Part shown: in pieces, positions 9,018 through 18,072 of the stretch | Layout: each line of letters opens with the position of its first letter | How positions within the stretch are numbered: the first letter of the stretch is position 1 | Source: Hydrogenispora ethanolica | GTDB taxonomy: Bacteria; Bacillota; UBA4882; UBA8346 | Assembly (NCBI RefSeq): GCF_004340685.1 | Contig: NZ_SLUN01000005.1 | Coordinates: 171,279 to 235,278 of the forward strand | Length of the DNA: 64,000 nucleotides | Direction: 5' to 3' | Translations under genes and position numbers: made by a program | The notes under the pieces: generated by a model | What the model was told of the DNA's origin: nothing | The model's database searches: none | Seen by the model: only the letters and a program-made list of their open reading frames with translations

Positions 9018-9346
9018 CGACTTCCAACGACTTTCGACTTGTGACTTTCGACTTCCAACGACTTTCGACTTGTGACTTTCGACTTCCAACGACTTTCGAC
9101 TTGTGACTTTCGACTTCCAACGACTTTCGACTTGTGACTTTCGACTTCCAACGACTTTCGACTTGTGACGTGACTTTCGACTTCCAACGACTTTCGACTT
9201 GTGACTTTCGACTTCCAACGACTTTCGACTTGTGACTTTCGACTTCCAACGACTTTCGACTTGTGGCTTTCGACTTCCAACGACTTTCGACTTGTGGCTT
9301 TCGACTCCTAACTTTCGACTTGTGACTTTCGACTTTTGACTTTTCA
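9018..9346. repeat. 31-bp tandem repeat array
   Basis: At least nine nearly identical units of 31 bp begin at 9021, 9052, 9083, 9114, 9145, 9181, 9212, 9243 and 9274, followed by decayed copies. Each unit contains CTTCCAACGACTTTCGACTT. One interval is 36 bp because of a 5-bp duplication (GTGAC GTGAC) near 9170. There are no unique spacers, so it is not CRISPR. Open frames on the other strand, rich in Ser/Lys/Val, simply follow the repeat. No gene is supported between 8774 and 9402. Confidence 0.9.
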
Positions 9347-9402
9347 CACTGAATCGTTCCCAATCAGGAAGAAACGTTATCAATTAAAACGGGTGATCAT
9401 CG

Positions 9403-10290
9403 ATGGAATATACCCCCGAGGTTTTACGCAATTTTCAACCGAGGCACAGTTTCTTTATCGGACTGGATTCCGACGGTTGCGTCTTTGATACGATGGAGAT
9501 CAAGCAGAAAGAGTGTTTCTGCCCCAACAACATCCGGTACTGGCGCTTGCAGCCGGTTGCCAAGTATGCCCGGGAAGCCACCGAGTTCGTCAGCCTCTAT
9601 TCCCGGTGGCGGGGGAGTAACCGTTTTCCGGCGCTGGTCCGGGTGATGGATCTCCTGGCGGAGCGGGCCGAGGTCCGGGAGCGCGGCTTTGCGGTGCCCC
9701 GCCTTCCCAAGCTGCGCGAATGGATCGCCTCGGGAGCGCCGCTGAGCAACGCCAGCCTCCAGCAATGGGTCGAGCGGACCGGCGATCCCGAGCTCCGCCT
9801 GGTGCTGGAGTGGAGCGAGGCCGTTAACCGGGCGGTGGCGGAGATCGTCTTCGGCATCCCGCCGTTCCCCTATGTGAAAGAGAGCATCGCCAAACTGCTC
9901 CCCAAAGCCGATCTGCTTTGCGTCTCGCAGACCCCCGGCGCTGTCGTGGCCCGCGAATGGGCCGAGCATGGGATCCTGGAAGCCGCGGCGCTCATCGCCG
10001 GCCAGGAACTGGGGACCAAAAAAGAGCACCTGCGGCTGGCCGCGACGGGCAAGTACCCGGCCGACCACATCCTGATGGTCGGCGACGCTTTGGGCGATCT
10101 GGAAGCGGCCCAAGCCAACGGCGTGCTCTTTTACCCCATCAATCCCGGCGGGGAGGCCGAATCATGGCGGCGCTTCCATGACGAAGTCCTGGAGCTTTTT
10201 TGGAGCGGCCAATATGCCGGAGCGTACCAGGCGGAACGGATCGCCGAATTCCGGTCGTTGCTGCCCGAAACTCCGCCCTGGCAGCGGTAA
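9403..10290 (+). CDS. HAD-superfamily phosphatase-like hydrolase
   Basis: A 295-residue HAD-fold hydrolase. Motif I is DSDGCVFDT (residues ~23-31) with both catalytic aspartates, motif II is the Ser in VSQTPG, a Lys in LGTKKEH can serve as motif III, and GDALGDLEAA gives motif IV. An inserted cap of ~130 residues sits between motifs I and II. It is followed immediately by a strong terminator. The substrate is unknown; family members commonly dephosphorylate sugar phosphates or nucleotides. Confidence 0.75.
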   Translation: MEYTPEVLRNFQPRHSFFIGLDSDGCVFDTMEIKQKECFCPNNIRYWRLQPVAKYAREATEFVSLYSRWRGSNRFPALVRVMDLLAERAEVRERGFAVPRLPKLREWIASGAPLSNASLQQWVERTGDPELRLVLEWSEAVNRAVAEIVFGIPPFPYVKESIAKLLPKADLLCVSQTPGAVVAREWAEHGILEAAALIAGQELGTKKEHLRLAATGKYPADHILMVGDALGDLEAAQANGVLFYPINPGGEAESWRRFHDEVLELFWSGQYAGAYQAERIAEFRSLLPETPPWQR

Positions 10291-10307
10291 AACTGCAAAC
10301 GAACGCA

Positions 10308-10333
10308 GACCCCTTTTCGAGGGGTCTTTTTTT
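10308..10333 (+). terminator. Intrinsic terminator
   Basis: GACCCC, a 7-nt loop and GGGGTC are followed by seven T, 17 bp after the HAD gene stop. It also lies just past the 3' end of the convergent kinase gene. Confidence 0.9.
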
Positions 10334-10341
10334 CTGCCGGT

Positions 10342-12210
10342 TCAAGATATTGCGGAAGACCGCGCCGCGTCCGGCTCCAGGCAGGCGGGCAGATAGACGG
10401 CGAAGAGTGTCCCCCGTCCCGGCTTGGAGTCGACCGTGATACAGCCTTCGTGACGGGCGATGATGGAGTAGGCGGTGGCCAGCCCCAAGCCGTTGCCCGA
10501 TTGCCGGGTGGTGAAGAAGGGATCGAAGATATGGGGCAGATGTTCGGGCGCGATGCCACAGCCGTGATCCTCGACCACCAGCTTGACGTAGCTGCCTTTG
10601 CGAAGCGGCGGCGCCGGCTCGCCCTCCCGGAGCAGGACATTTTCGGTCTGAATCCGGATCAGGCCGCCATCGGGCATGGCTTGGGCGGCATTGATCAGCA
10701 AGTTATGGACCACCTGCCCGATCTGTCCTTCGTCGGCTTCCACCGGCCAAAGGCCGGCGGCATTGAGGAATTGGTACTGGACATTCTGGTCTTTCAGTGC
10801 GAATTCGGCGGCGTGGGCGATGACCCGGCCCAGATCGATCCGGTGTTTGATGGGGGTGCCGCCTTTGGAAAAGGTGAGCAACTGCTTGGTGAGGCGGGCG
10901 GCGTTTTTGATGGATTCCTCCATTCCGTCCAGATACTTTCCGATATCCTTGCCCTTCTCCAAAAGGAGCTTGGCGAGTTGAACGTTGCCGAGCAGCACCG
11001 CCAGGATATTGTGGAAATCGTGGGCCATGCCCCCGGCCAGGATGCCCAGGGATTTCAATTTCTGATTCTTCAGGAATTCCTCGGCCATCTTTTGCTGCAC
11101 GGTAATGTCGCGAAACACGTAAACCTGGCCGGTGATCTCCTCCCGGTGGTCGCGGATGGCCGCGCCACTGGCGGCGATGAACCGTTTATGCTGATCGCGC
11201 GAGGTGAGGACCAGGGCGGGCGGAGTCTCCGGATGGCGGCCGATTCCCGGGACCGGTTCCGCTTCGGCCGCGGCGGTCCGGTAGACCTCGGGGAGCGGGC
11301 GGCCGAGAGCTTCCGCCTGGGTCCAGCCGGTCAGCTCCTCGGCGACCTTGTTCAGCAGGCAGACCCGGCCGGCATTGTCGGTGGCGATGACTCCCTCGCC
11401 CAGGGACTTGAGGGTGATGTCCAGCCGTTCCTTCTCGGCGGCCAAAGCGGCTTCGCTCTGTTTCAGCTCTTGGTAGGGGGCGAGCAGGCCGATCCGGACG
11501 ACGACATGATAATAGAAGGTCAGCGCCATGAGGCGACAGAGGTGAATGACCACCAGGACCGGAGCGGAGTGGCTGAAAAGGACGGCGATCGCCGGGACAT
11601 AGCTTACGTTGGCCAGGGTCAACATGGTCAGGCTGGCCTTGTCAAAATGGCGGCGCTGCCGGAACAGCATCAGCAGCGAGCCGGCGGTGAGCAGGAGAAA
11701 AATGAGAATCCCCAGGACCCAAGCAACCGGACGATAGCCGGGATCGCCCGCCAAGCGCGTCAACAGCGGGGCCAGGCTCAGCATGGCCAGGACCATTCCG
11801 GCCAGGACCCCGAAGTAAAGCGGGTACGAAAACTCCCGTTCGAACAGCAGGGGAGCGATGAGCAACGAACCGCTCCAGACGTAGGAAAGGGTGAGAAAGA
11901 GTTGCGCATGGGAAGCAACGAAGAGGCCGGAGGGAAGCAGCCGGAAATCCAGGAGCAGCTGAACCAGGCTGAGCACCCCGCTGAATAAAAAAGCCACCCC
12001 CAAAAAGAGCAGGTAGGGATTTTTCATGAACCGTCTGACGTTCCAAGTGATTGAGAAGATGGAAAAGGCCAAAAAAATGCCGTAAACTTCCGCCAGCAGA
12101 TGGAAGAGGGAATAGCGGTAAAGGCTGCACCCCACGAGAAGCAGCAGCACCAGCCCCATCATGCTCAGGCCCGGCTCCCGGCCATTCGGGGAAATCGCGT
12201 TGTTTTTCAA
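10342..12210 (-). CDS. Membrane histidine kinase (MASE3-type sensor, PAS, HisKA, HATPase)
   Basis: A 622-residue sensor kinase. Residues ~15-245 contain about seven or eight hydrophobic segments resembling the MASE3 integral membrane sensor domain. A short coiled segment leads to a PAS domain (~262-375, LDITLKSLGEGVIATDNAGRV). The phosphoacceptor region has GGMAHDFHNIL with His as the autophosphorylation site, followed by the ATPase with an N-box (HNLLINAAQA) and G-boxes (DHGCGI, GNGLGLA). No response regulator lies next to it, so it is an orphan in this window. Confidence 0.85.
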   Translation of the reverse strand: MKNNAISPNGREPGLSMMGLVLLLLVGCSLYRYSLFHLLAEVYGIFLAFSIFSITWNVRRFMKNPYLLFLGVAFLFSGVLSLVQLLLDFRLLPSGLFVASHAQLFLTLSYVWSGSLLIAPLLFEREFSYPLYFGVLAGMVLAMLSLAPLLTRLAGDPGYRPVAWVLGILIFLLLTAGSLLMLFRQRRHFDKASLTMLTLANVSYVPAIAVLFSHSAPVLVVIHLCRLMALTFYYHVVVRIGLLAPYQELKQSEAALAAEKERLDITLKSLGEGVIATDNAGRVCLLNKVAEELTGWTQAEALGRPLPEVYRTAAAEAEPVPGIGRHPETPPALVLTSRDQHKRFIAASGAAIRDHREEITGQVYVFRDITVQQKMAEEFLKNQKLKSLGILAGGMAHDFHNILAVLLGNVQLAKLLLEKGKDIGKYLDGMEESIKNAARLTKQLLTFSKGGTPIKHRIDLGRVIAHAAEFALKDQNVQYQFLNAAGLWPVEADEGQIGQVVHNLLINAAQAMPDGGLIRIQTENVLLREGEPAPPLRKGSYVKLVVEDHGCGIAPEHLPHIFDPFFTTRQSGNGLGLATAYSIIARHEGCITVDSKPGRGTLFAVYLPACLEPDAARSSAIS

Positions 12211-12321
12211 TGGACTGACCTCGTTTTCATTTTGAAGCGGCCCGGATAGGCGGGCCGCGTTCGTTTTTACGCCGACGGTCCGTTGCCTGGCGGCTTTTGG
12301 AAACGGAAACCGTCATTTGTT

Positions 12322-12349
12322 ATTGTACCAAAAATATGCTGTTTTGTAA
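12322..12349 (-). promoter_or_regulatory. Possible promoter of the kinase gene
   Basis: On the minus strand, TTACAA (12349-12344), a 16-bp spacer and TACAAT (12327-12322) resemble a housekeeping promoter about 110 bp upstream of the kinase start. The rest of the 250-bp divergent region shows nothing I can name. Confidence 0.4.
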
Positions 12350-12461
12350 CGGGACTCCCATCTCATTCCCGAGGGATCTTCGGCCAGTCGCCGGTCCCGG
12401 CCGGATTCAGCCGGCAAAGACTTGTCTAAAACAGGCCCCGGGCGAATAAATTTTAGATAAG

Positions 12462-13643
12462 TTGCATGGTGGGGTGAGGAGCGGTGGGCAGACGAATCCG
12501 GATCGGGGTCAAACTCTGGCTGGTCGCGGTGGCGCTCTGGGGAGCGGGGCCGGATATCTCCCAAGTTACGGCGCGGAGCAGGTCTCCGGCGCTCCGGTCG
12601 TCACGCTGGCGGCGCTTGGGGATATCGTCATGCACCGGCCGGTGATCGAATCCGGGTACGACCCGGCCGGTCATTCTTTTGATTTCCGGCCGCTCTTCGG
12701 GGAGCTCCGGCCCATCCTGCGCCAGGCCGACATCAGCGTGGCGGTGGTGGAGACCCCGCTCTCCGGCCCGGAACGGCCTTACAGCGGCTATCCCCGGTTC
12801 AATAGCCCCTACGCCATTGCCGACGCCGTGCAATGGGCCGGCGTCAGCCTGGTCTTTACCGCGCACAACCACGCGCTGGATCAGGGGAGTTCCGGTCTGC
12901 GGAAGACCCTCGCCTATTACGACCGGATCGGGTTGCGCCATGCCGGCAGCCGCAGCAGCCCGGAGCAAAAACGGTACGTGATCCTCGACTGCCGCGGCAT
13001 CCGGCTGGCGTTTCTGGCCTATACCTCCTCCACCAACGGCATCGCCACGCCGCCGGGGCAGGAATGGCTGATCAACCGGGTCGATCTGGCGCGGATCGCA
13101 GCCGATATCGCCGCGGCCAAGCGGGAGGGGGCCGACGGCATCGTGCTGGCGCTCCATGCCGGGGTCGAGTACCGGCGGTTTCCCGGCCCGGCCCAGCAAC
13201 GGTTGTGCCAGCGCCTGGTCGAGCTGGGAGTGGATATTCTGCTGGGAAGCCACGTCCATGTGATTCAACCGCTGGGATGGCGGGAGGTGGCCGGTCCGGA
13301 CGGCCGCCGCCGCACCGCTTTCATCGCCTACTCCCTGGGCAATCTGCTCTCCAATCAGCGTTGGCGCTATACGGACTGCGGCCTGATGGTCACGCTGAAA
13401 TTGCGCAAGGATCCCGACCGGCCCCAGGGGATCCGGATCCTCGCGGCCGATCCAACTCCGCTCTGGGTGGAACGGAGCTTCCGGGACGGCCGCTACCGGT
13501 ACCTCATTCACCCGCTGGCCGGGCCGGAGGCCGCCGCGGAACCGGCCCTGAGCCCAAAAAACCGCCCACGGCTGCGGGAAGTATGGTATGATACAGAGGA
13601 ATTGTTAAATGGCTGGCCGGTCTATCAAACGGACCAGCCGTAA
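12462..13643 (+). CDS. CapA-family (poly-gamma-glutamate capsule synthesis-like) protein, N-terminus probably frameshifted
   Basis: From about residue 46 this protein matches the PGA_cap/CapA calcineurin-like fold: LAALGDIVMHRP, FTAHNHALDQG, LALHAGVEYRRFP and GSHVHVIQP hold the expected metal-binding residues, and the domain is complete. The first ~45 residues of this frame do not look like a real N-terminus. Another frame starting at GTG 12484, after a GGGGTGAGGAG site, encodes a convincing signal sequence (MGRRIRIGVKLWLVAVALWG). The two join if one base is shifted near the G-runs at 12539-12553. I think the real product is an exported CapA-like protein and the gene has a frameshift or sequence error. 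Members act at the cell envelope; the reaction is unclear. Confidence 0.7.
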   Translation: MHGGVRSGGQTNPDRGQTLAGRGGALGSGAGYLPSYGAEQVSGAPVVTLAALGDIVMHRPVIESGYDPAGHSFDFRPLFGELRPILRQADISVAVVETPLSGPERPYSGYPRFNSPYAIADAVQWAGVSLVFTAHNHALDQGSSGLRKTLAYYDRIGLRHAGSRSSPEQKRYVILDCRGIRLAFLAYTSSTNGIATPPGQEWLINRVDLARIAADIAAAKREGADGIVLALHAGVEYRRFPGPAQQRLCQRLVELGVDILLGSHVHVIQPLGWREVAGPDGRRRTAFIAYSLGNLLSNQRWRYTDCGLMVTLKLRKDPDRPQGIRILAADPTPLWVERSFRDGRYRYLIHPLAGPEAAAEPALSPKNRPRLREVWYDTEELLNGWPVYQTDQP

Positions 13644-13657
13644 CCGGGAGGGGAATC

Positions 13658-14122
13658 GTGGAACTGGATCCGATCGGGGGCGGGCCGGCGCCGATCATCG
13701 TCGACGCCGACGCCGCGCCGCGCGAGTGTTTGCGGATTATTGACGAATTGGCGGCCGAATTCGGACGGGAAGTGATCACGGTGGCCTCCATCCATCACCG
13801 GATCGACCGGCCCAACCACCGGGTGGTCGGGGATGAGCCCCAAGCCACCGACCTGGCGGTGATCAACCTGACCCGGCCGGGAACGATCGTGGTGACTCAG
13901 GATCAGGGCCTGGCAGCCCTGGTCCTGGCCAAAGGGGCCGCGGCCATCGCGCCGCACGGCGAGATCTTCCGGGACGACCGCATGGACGCGATGCTGGAAG
14001 AGCGCAATATCCTGGCGCGCTGGCGGCGAAGCGGCGGCCGGACCAAGGGGCCGTCCCCCCGTTCGAAAGCGGATAATCTCCGCTTCGCCGCCAACCTCCG
14101 AAGCTTGTTGGAACCGCAGTGA
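13658..14122 (+). CDS. UPF0178 (YaiI/YqxD) family protein
   Basis: A 154-residue member of the UPF0178/DUF188 family. It shows the N-terminal IIVDADAAP segment, ATDLAVINL, VTQDQGLAALVLAKGA and the family's C-terminal RSGGRTKGPSPRSKAD, then FAANL. The fold is PIN-like, so a nuclease role has been suggested for the family, but the function is not established. In most members I recall the first motif as DADACP; here the Cys is Ala. The GTG start has GGAGGGG just upstream. It lies 14 bp after the CapA-like gene, probably in the same transcript, and ends at a terminator. Confidence 0.85.
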   Translation: MELDPIGGGPAPIIVDADAAPRECLRIIDELAAEFGREVITVASIHHRIDRPNHRVVGDEPQATDLAVINLTRPGTIVVTQDQGLAALVLAKGAAAIAPHGEIFRDDRMDAMLEERNILARWRRSGGRTKGPSPRSKADNLRFAANLRSLLEPQ

Positions 14123-14148
14123 ACTGCCCGTGCCGGGCGGTTTTTTTT
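14123..14148 (+). terminator. Intrinsic terminator
   Basis: ACTGCCCG and CGGGCGGT pair (one G-T wobble) and are followed by eight T, directly after the UPF0178 stop. Confidence 0.85.
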
Positions 14149-14280
14149 ATTCGGTTTTTTCCGCGGCGGCCGCGGATTAATTTCGTTTTCCGAAAGATAT
14201 AATAATCCCGAATGAAAGACCGCAGGATGGGAGAAACGGGGACAAGGGCGAGATTCAAAAAAATCAGAGGGGGCATCGGC

Positions 14281-15168
14281 ATGAAACAAAACGGCTGGGG
14301 CGAGCTTGGCGAGCAGATCAAACGGAGCTTCGCGGCGGAGCCGCGATTGGCGGGGTATGGCTTGAAGGCCAGAGTCTACGGGGATGGGATGGTTCAGATT
14401 CAGGGCATCGTGGACGTGCTGGATGAGAAGGATCAGGCGGAGGAGTTGGTCCGCAAACTGCCGGGGGTCACCGGCGTCGCGAACGACATCACTGTCTGCA
14501 CCGACGGGGCGGTCGACGACGAGGATGTGGCCTTCGAAGTCAGCGAGGAGTTGCGGGCCGATCCCCAGATCCCCGATTCGGTGGGTTTCAAGGTCAGCGG
14601 CGGCGAAGTGGATCTGGTGGGCAGCGTGGCCAGCAAGAGCGAGATGGACCGGGCGCTGGAGACTGCCGCCAAGGCGCGGGGGGTGCGCGAGGTGCGGAGC
14701 CGGCTGAAACTGGCGGAGGAGGTGGATGACGCCACCATCACCAACAATGTCCAGGCGGCGTTCATGGCCGAGCCCGAGCTTCCGGCGGGCCGGGTCCGGG
14801 CGCTGACCCGGGACGGCGTGGTCACGCTCTGGGGCAATGTCGGGCAGGACCAGGTGGAGCTGGCCATGACGGTGGCGGCCGGCGTCCCCGGGGTACGCAA
14901 GGTGAATAACGGCTTCCACAAAAGCCTGGTGGAGGTGGATGACCGGATCGTGACCCGGATGATGGACCGGATCGCGGCCAATCCCTACCTCAACGAACAG
15001 CCCATCGCCATCGGCGTGGCGGACGGGAAGATCCATCTGTCCGGAAAACTGGATACCGTGGAGGGGAAACGGGACATCGACGAGCTGATCGGAGCGATCC
15101 TGGACGAGTTTCACCTGCCGGGAGCGGCCATCGATAATAAGCTGCGGCTGGAGCCGGATGAGAAGTGA
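14281..15168 (+). CDS. Multi-BON-domain protein
   Basis: A 295-residue protein made of about four BON-like repeats of ~70 residues. Each carries the pattern x-V-x-L-x-G-x-V and a following helix, for example VQIQGIVDVLDEKDQAEEL, VDLVGSVASKSEMDRAL and VTLWGNVGQDQVELAM. BON domains bind phospholipid or envelope components, but no signal peptide is visible here, so the location is uncertain. The start at 14281 follows an AGAGGGGG site; an in-frame ATG at 14212 is too close to a TATAAT at 14198-14203 to be likely. Function unknown. Confidence 0.75.
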   Translation: MKQNGWGELGEQIKRSFAAEPRLAGYGLKARVYGDGMVQIQGIVDVLDEKDQAEELVRKLPGVTGVANDITVCTDGAVDDEDVAFEVSEELRADPQIPDSVGFKVSGGEVDLVGSVASKSEMDRALETAAKARGVREVRSRLKLAEEVDDATITNNVQAAFMAEPELPAGRVRALTRDGVVTLWGNVGQDQVELAMTVAAGVPGVRKVNNGFHKSLVEVDDRIVTRMMDRIAANPYLNEQPIAIGVADGKIHLSGKLDTVEGKRDIDELIGAILDEFHLPGAAIDNKLRLEPDEK

Positions 15169-15206
15169 GAAGTGAGATGTGGGAAAGGGACGTGAAGTTG
15201 AATTGA

Positions 15207-16607
15207 TCAATCCATTCCCGCTTCTCCCTTCCCATTCAGGAACTCTTCGGCCAGCCGCAGCAGGATATCCCGTTCGTTGCGGTCCGGCTCCTCCCAGACC
15301 GCTTCCTGCAAGGCGCCGAGGACCCGGCCGATCAAGGGGCCGGGCTTCAGCCCGAAACGGCTCATCAGATCGTGGCCGGTCACCGCCAGGCGCCGTTCCT
15401 CCTTGACGGCCGGTTCCTCCAGGATCTCCAGGATCCGGCCGGCCATCTGCCGCCAGTACTCCCAAACCTGGGGATCGATCCGGCCGGTGGCCACGATATC
15501 GGCCCGCCGCAGTTCCAGCAGGTTGCGCACCTGTTCCGGGCCGACCTTGGCGATCAGACGGCGGATGGCGGCGTCGCCGGTCTGCGGCTGCACCAGGAAC
15601 ATATGCCAGCGGATGAGCTTGGTGACGGTCTCCACCGTCCGGCCCGGGTAACGCAGCCGTTCCAGGATGGCCGCGGTCATTTCCGCTCCGCGCTGATCGT
15701 GGCCGTAAAAATGAACGCCGCTCTCATTCTCGAAGCGGGTGGCCGGCTTGGCGATGTCGTGCAGCAGGGCGGCCAGCCTCAATTCCAACTGGGGCTGGAT
15801 GGTATCGGTGGCGCGGAGCAGGTGTTCCCAGAGGGTATGCCGGTGGTAGCGGCCCTGCTCCAGATCGGTATCCTCCAGTTCCGGCAGGAACAGCGCCAGC
15901 AGGCCGCTGCGCCGCAGGCCGACCAGACCGGGCCGGACCCGCGCTCCCAAGAGCAGCTTGCTGAATTCGTCGCGGATCCGTTCCAGGCTGACCGGCTTGG
16001 CCCATTCGGGGCGGATGGCGGCGGCGGTCCGCCGTTCCGGATGGAGTTCCAGGGTTGCCAGGAAGCGGTAGAAACGGAACATCCGCAAGCCGTCCTCGCG
16101 GAAACGGACCGACGGGTCGCCCACCGCCCGCAACAGGCGCCTTCGCAAGTCGGCATAACCCCCGCTGGGATCGACCATCTCGGAGCTGGCGAAGTCGTAG
16201 GCCAGCGCATTGATGGTGAAGTCCCGCCGCAGCAGGTCCTGGGCGATCTCCGTCCCGAACCGGATGGCGTCGGGCCGGCGGCCGTCGCTGTAGCCGAGAT
16301 CCTCGCGGAACGTGGTGATTTCGAGACTCCCCCCCTCCGCCAGGACGGTGATGGTGCCGTAAGCCTTGCCCGTGGGGACGGTATGGCAAAAGATGGCTTC
16401 GACCCGGTCGGGCCGGGCGTCGGTGGCCAGATCCCAGTCCTGGGGGGCTCCGCCCCAGAGCAGGTCGCGGACAGCGCCGCCGACCAGGTAAGCCTGGTGC
16501 CCGGCAGCCAGCAGCGTCGCGGCCGCGGCGCGGACCCACCCGGGAATGGCCTGAAAATTGAGGGCCTCGGTCGTGTTCAAGGCGAAACGGGCCTTGGGGG
16601 CGGACAT
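15207..16607 (-). CDS. cca: CCA-adding tRNA nucleotidyltransferase (class II, with HD domain)
   Basis: A 466-residue class II tRNA nucleotidyltransferase. The catalytic region contains YLVGGAVRDLLWG, then DWDLATDA with the metal-binding D-x-D, EITTFRED and the RRDFTINALAYD motif, followed by an RNA-binding segment. A helical HD domain follows (LLHDIAKP, then GHDQRGAEM), which can give phosphohydrolase activity. The family adds or repairs the 3' CCA of tRNA in the cytoplasm; related poly(A) polymerases look similar. The ATG at 16607 is preferred because AAAGG lies 9 nt upstream; a GTG at 16616 is possible. The intergenic stretch 16617-16869 holds nothing I can identify. Confidence 0.88.
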   Translation of the reverse strand: MSAPKARFALNTTEALNFQAIPGWVRAAAATLLAAGHQAYLVGGAVRDLLWGGAPQDWDLATDARPDRVEAIFCHTVPTGKAYGTITVLAEGGSLEITTFREDLGYSDGRRPDAIRFGTEIAQDLLRRDFTINALAYDFASSEMVDPSGGYADLRRRLLRAVGDPSVRFREDGLRMFRFYRFLATLELHPERRTAAAIRPEWAKPVSLERIRDEFSKLLLGARVRPGLVGLRRSGLLALFLPELEDTDLEQGRYHRHTLWEHLLRATDTIQPQLELRLAALLHDIAKPATRFENESGVHFYGHDQRGAEMTAAILERLRYPGRTVETVTKLIRWHMFLVQPQTGDAAIRRLIAKVGPEQVRNLLELRRADIVATGRIDPQVWEYWRQMAGRILEILEEPAVKEERRLAVTGHDLMSRFGLKPGPLIGRVLGALQEAVWEEPDRNERDILLRLAEEFLNGKGEAGMD

Positions 16608-16869
16608 GGCAAACACCCTTTCTGCAATCGAATCCGGCGCGGCTTGGCGCCGCCTGCTTCATGCTGCACGTCAAGGATTTGGCGATCGGTAACCGGACTG
16701 TGACATCACGGATCGTTCCATCTTTGGGAATGAGCAAGCGGCCTATCGACTCACCCCCTGAGCTTCGCTCTGCCGGCAGCAGCTTTAGGAAACTTCCCCT
16801 CTCTCTTTTCCGAAAAAATTATTCCAGAATAAGGAAACGTCACTTGATGATATTGACCGCCGCCGCGAA

Positions 16870-17829
16870 TCAGAACCAATGCTTCCGCTTGAAGTACCAG
16901 AGCAGCCCGGCGACGGTGCCGGCCATCACCAGCCATAGGAAGAGCAGTCCGTGCGGCCAGGCCAGCTCGGGGAAGTGCCGGAAATTCATGCCGTAGTAGC
17001 CGACGATCAGGGTCAGCGGCAGGATGATGGTGGAGACGACGGTCAGGGTCATCATCACCTCGTTCATCCGGTTGGAGAGAGCCGACAGGTAGATCTCCTG
17101 GGCTCCGGCCAGGATGTCGCGCTGGGTCTCGCAAAGCTCATGGACGCGAATGACCTGGTCGTAGAGGAGGCTCATGAAGGGCAGGGCCTCCAGATCGACG
17201 AAGGGGTTCTCGCGCCGTGACAGGAGCGCCAGGGCCTCGCGCATCGGAGCCAGGGCCTTGCGCATGGCGATCAGCTTCCGCTTCAGCGCAAAGAGCTCGG
17301 TGAGGAGTTCCCGGTCGGGCTTGGGGAAGATCCGGTCCTCCAGCGCCTCGGTACGGTCGGCGACCTCGTCCAGCACCTTGAAGCCCTGACTGATCAGGGG
17401 CGCGGCCAGATGATAGCAGAGGATGTCCGATCCCTGGCTGAAGAAACGGGCCGGCGGATCGGGCGGCAGCTCCCGGAGCGCCTCCAGCGGCCCGGCATGC
17501 ACAGTGATCAGGAAATTGGCGCCGATCAGGAAATGGCAGCCCCGCAGTTCGACGGCGCCCTCCGCGTCCCAGTGGATCTCCTGGAGCAGCAGGTGCAGAT
17601 AATCCTGGTATTCATCGAGAAAGGCGCGGGGCTGGGGCGTGAAGAGCCGCTCGATGGTCAGGGGATGAAACAGTTTCAGCCCCGTCAGGACCGGCCGGAT
17701 CTCCGCCTCGCCGCCCGCCAGATCCAGCCAGAGAACCGTGGCGGAATCGCCCAGCATCCCCGCAAATTCCGCATCGGGCAGCCGGGTTACGCCCGAGTGC
17801 TCCCGCCAAGCCAAGAACATCGCCATCAC
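16870..17829 (-). CDS. CorA-family divalent cation transporter
   Basis: A 319-residue CorA-like channel. The long N-terminal cytoplasmic domain is followed by the stalk helix and two C-terminal membrane segments. The signature YYGMNF is present at the end of the first, and the C-terminus is basic (FKRKHWF). CorA proteins form pentamers that pass Mg2+ or Co2+. It lies alone between the cca gene and the divergent GDPD operon. Confidence 0.88.
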   Translation of the reverse strand: MMAMFLAWREHSGVTRLPDAEFAGMLGDSATVLWLDLAGGEAEIRPVLTGLKLFHPLTIERLFTPQPRAFLDEYQDYLHLLLQEIHWDAEGAVELRGCHFLIGANFLITVHAGPLEALRELPPDPPARFFSQGSDILCYHLAAPLISQGFKVLDEVADRTEALEDRIFPKPDRELLTELFALKRKLIAMRKALAPMREALALLSRRENPFVDLEALPFMSLLYDQVIRVHELCETQRDILAGAQEIYLSALSNRMNEVMMTLTVVSTIILPLTLIVGYYGMNFRHFPELAWPHGLLFLWLVMAGTVAGLLWYFKRKHWF

Positions 17830-17941
17830 CTCGCCAAAGATCTTCCATGTCGGCTGCCAAAAACCTGCTTGGGATCCCCGCCCATCCGATCATTTGTTTT
17901 CCCCCGCGCACGCTGGAAGACAATATTTATACCGTAGTATA

Positions 17942-18001
17942 TCCGGGTTTAACCCCCGGTTAATCCGGGATTAATTCGCACCGGCTATGATCAGGTAAAA
18001 T
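17942..18001 (+). promoter_or_regulatory. 11-bp direct repeats resembling a PhoP box, with -10 box, upstream of the GDPD operon
   Basis: Three direct repeats of 11 bp, TCCGGGTTTAA, CCCCCGGTTAA and TCCGGGATTAA, occupy 17942-17974. TTAA cores at 17949, 17960 and 17971 are one helical turn apart. A TATGAT (17986-17991) or TAAAAT (17996-18001) can act as -10, and the repeats overlap the -35 region, which itself is poor. B. subtilis PhoP binds TT(A/C/T)A(C/T)A-like repeats with 11-bp periodicity in just this position. The match to glycerophosphodiester uptake genes, which are Pho-regulated in Bacillus, makes this a plausible activator site. Confidence 0.5.
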
Positions 18002-18072
18002 TTGAAATTCAAAGGCGCCGGACGGCGCGGAAGGCTACGGGAACGGTGAGCCGCGCCGGAAAGAGGAGTATT

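Noticed and set aside
9018..9346. CRISPR array
   Set aside because: Units follow each other directly with no unique spacers, and there are no cas genes nearby.
8936..9383. Several overlapping minus-strand coding frames rich in Ser, Lys and Val
   Set aside because: They are translations of the 31-bp repeat in three frames, with no ribosome site and no domain.
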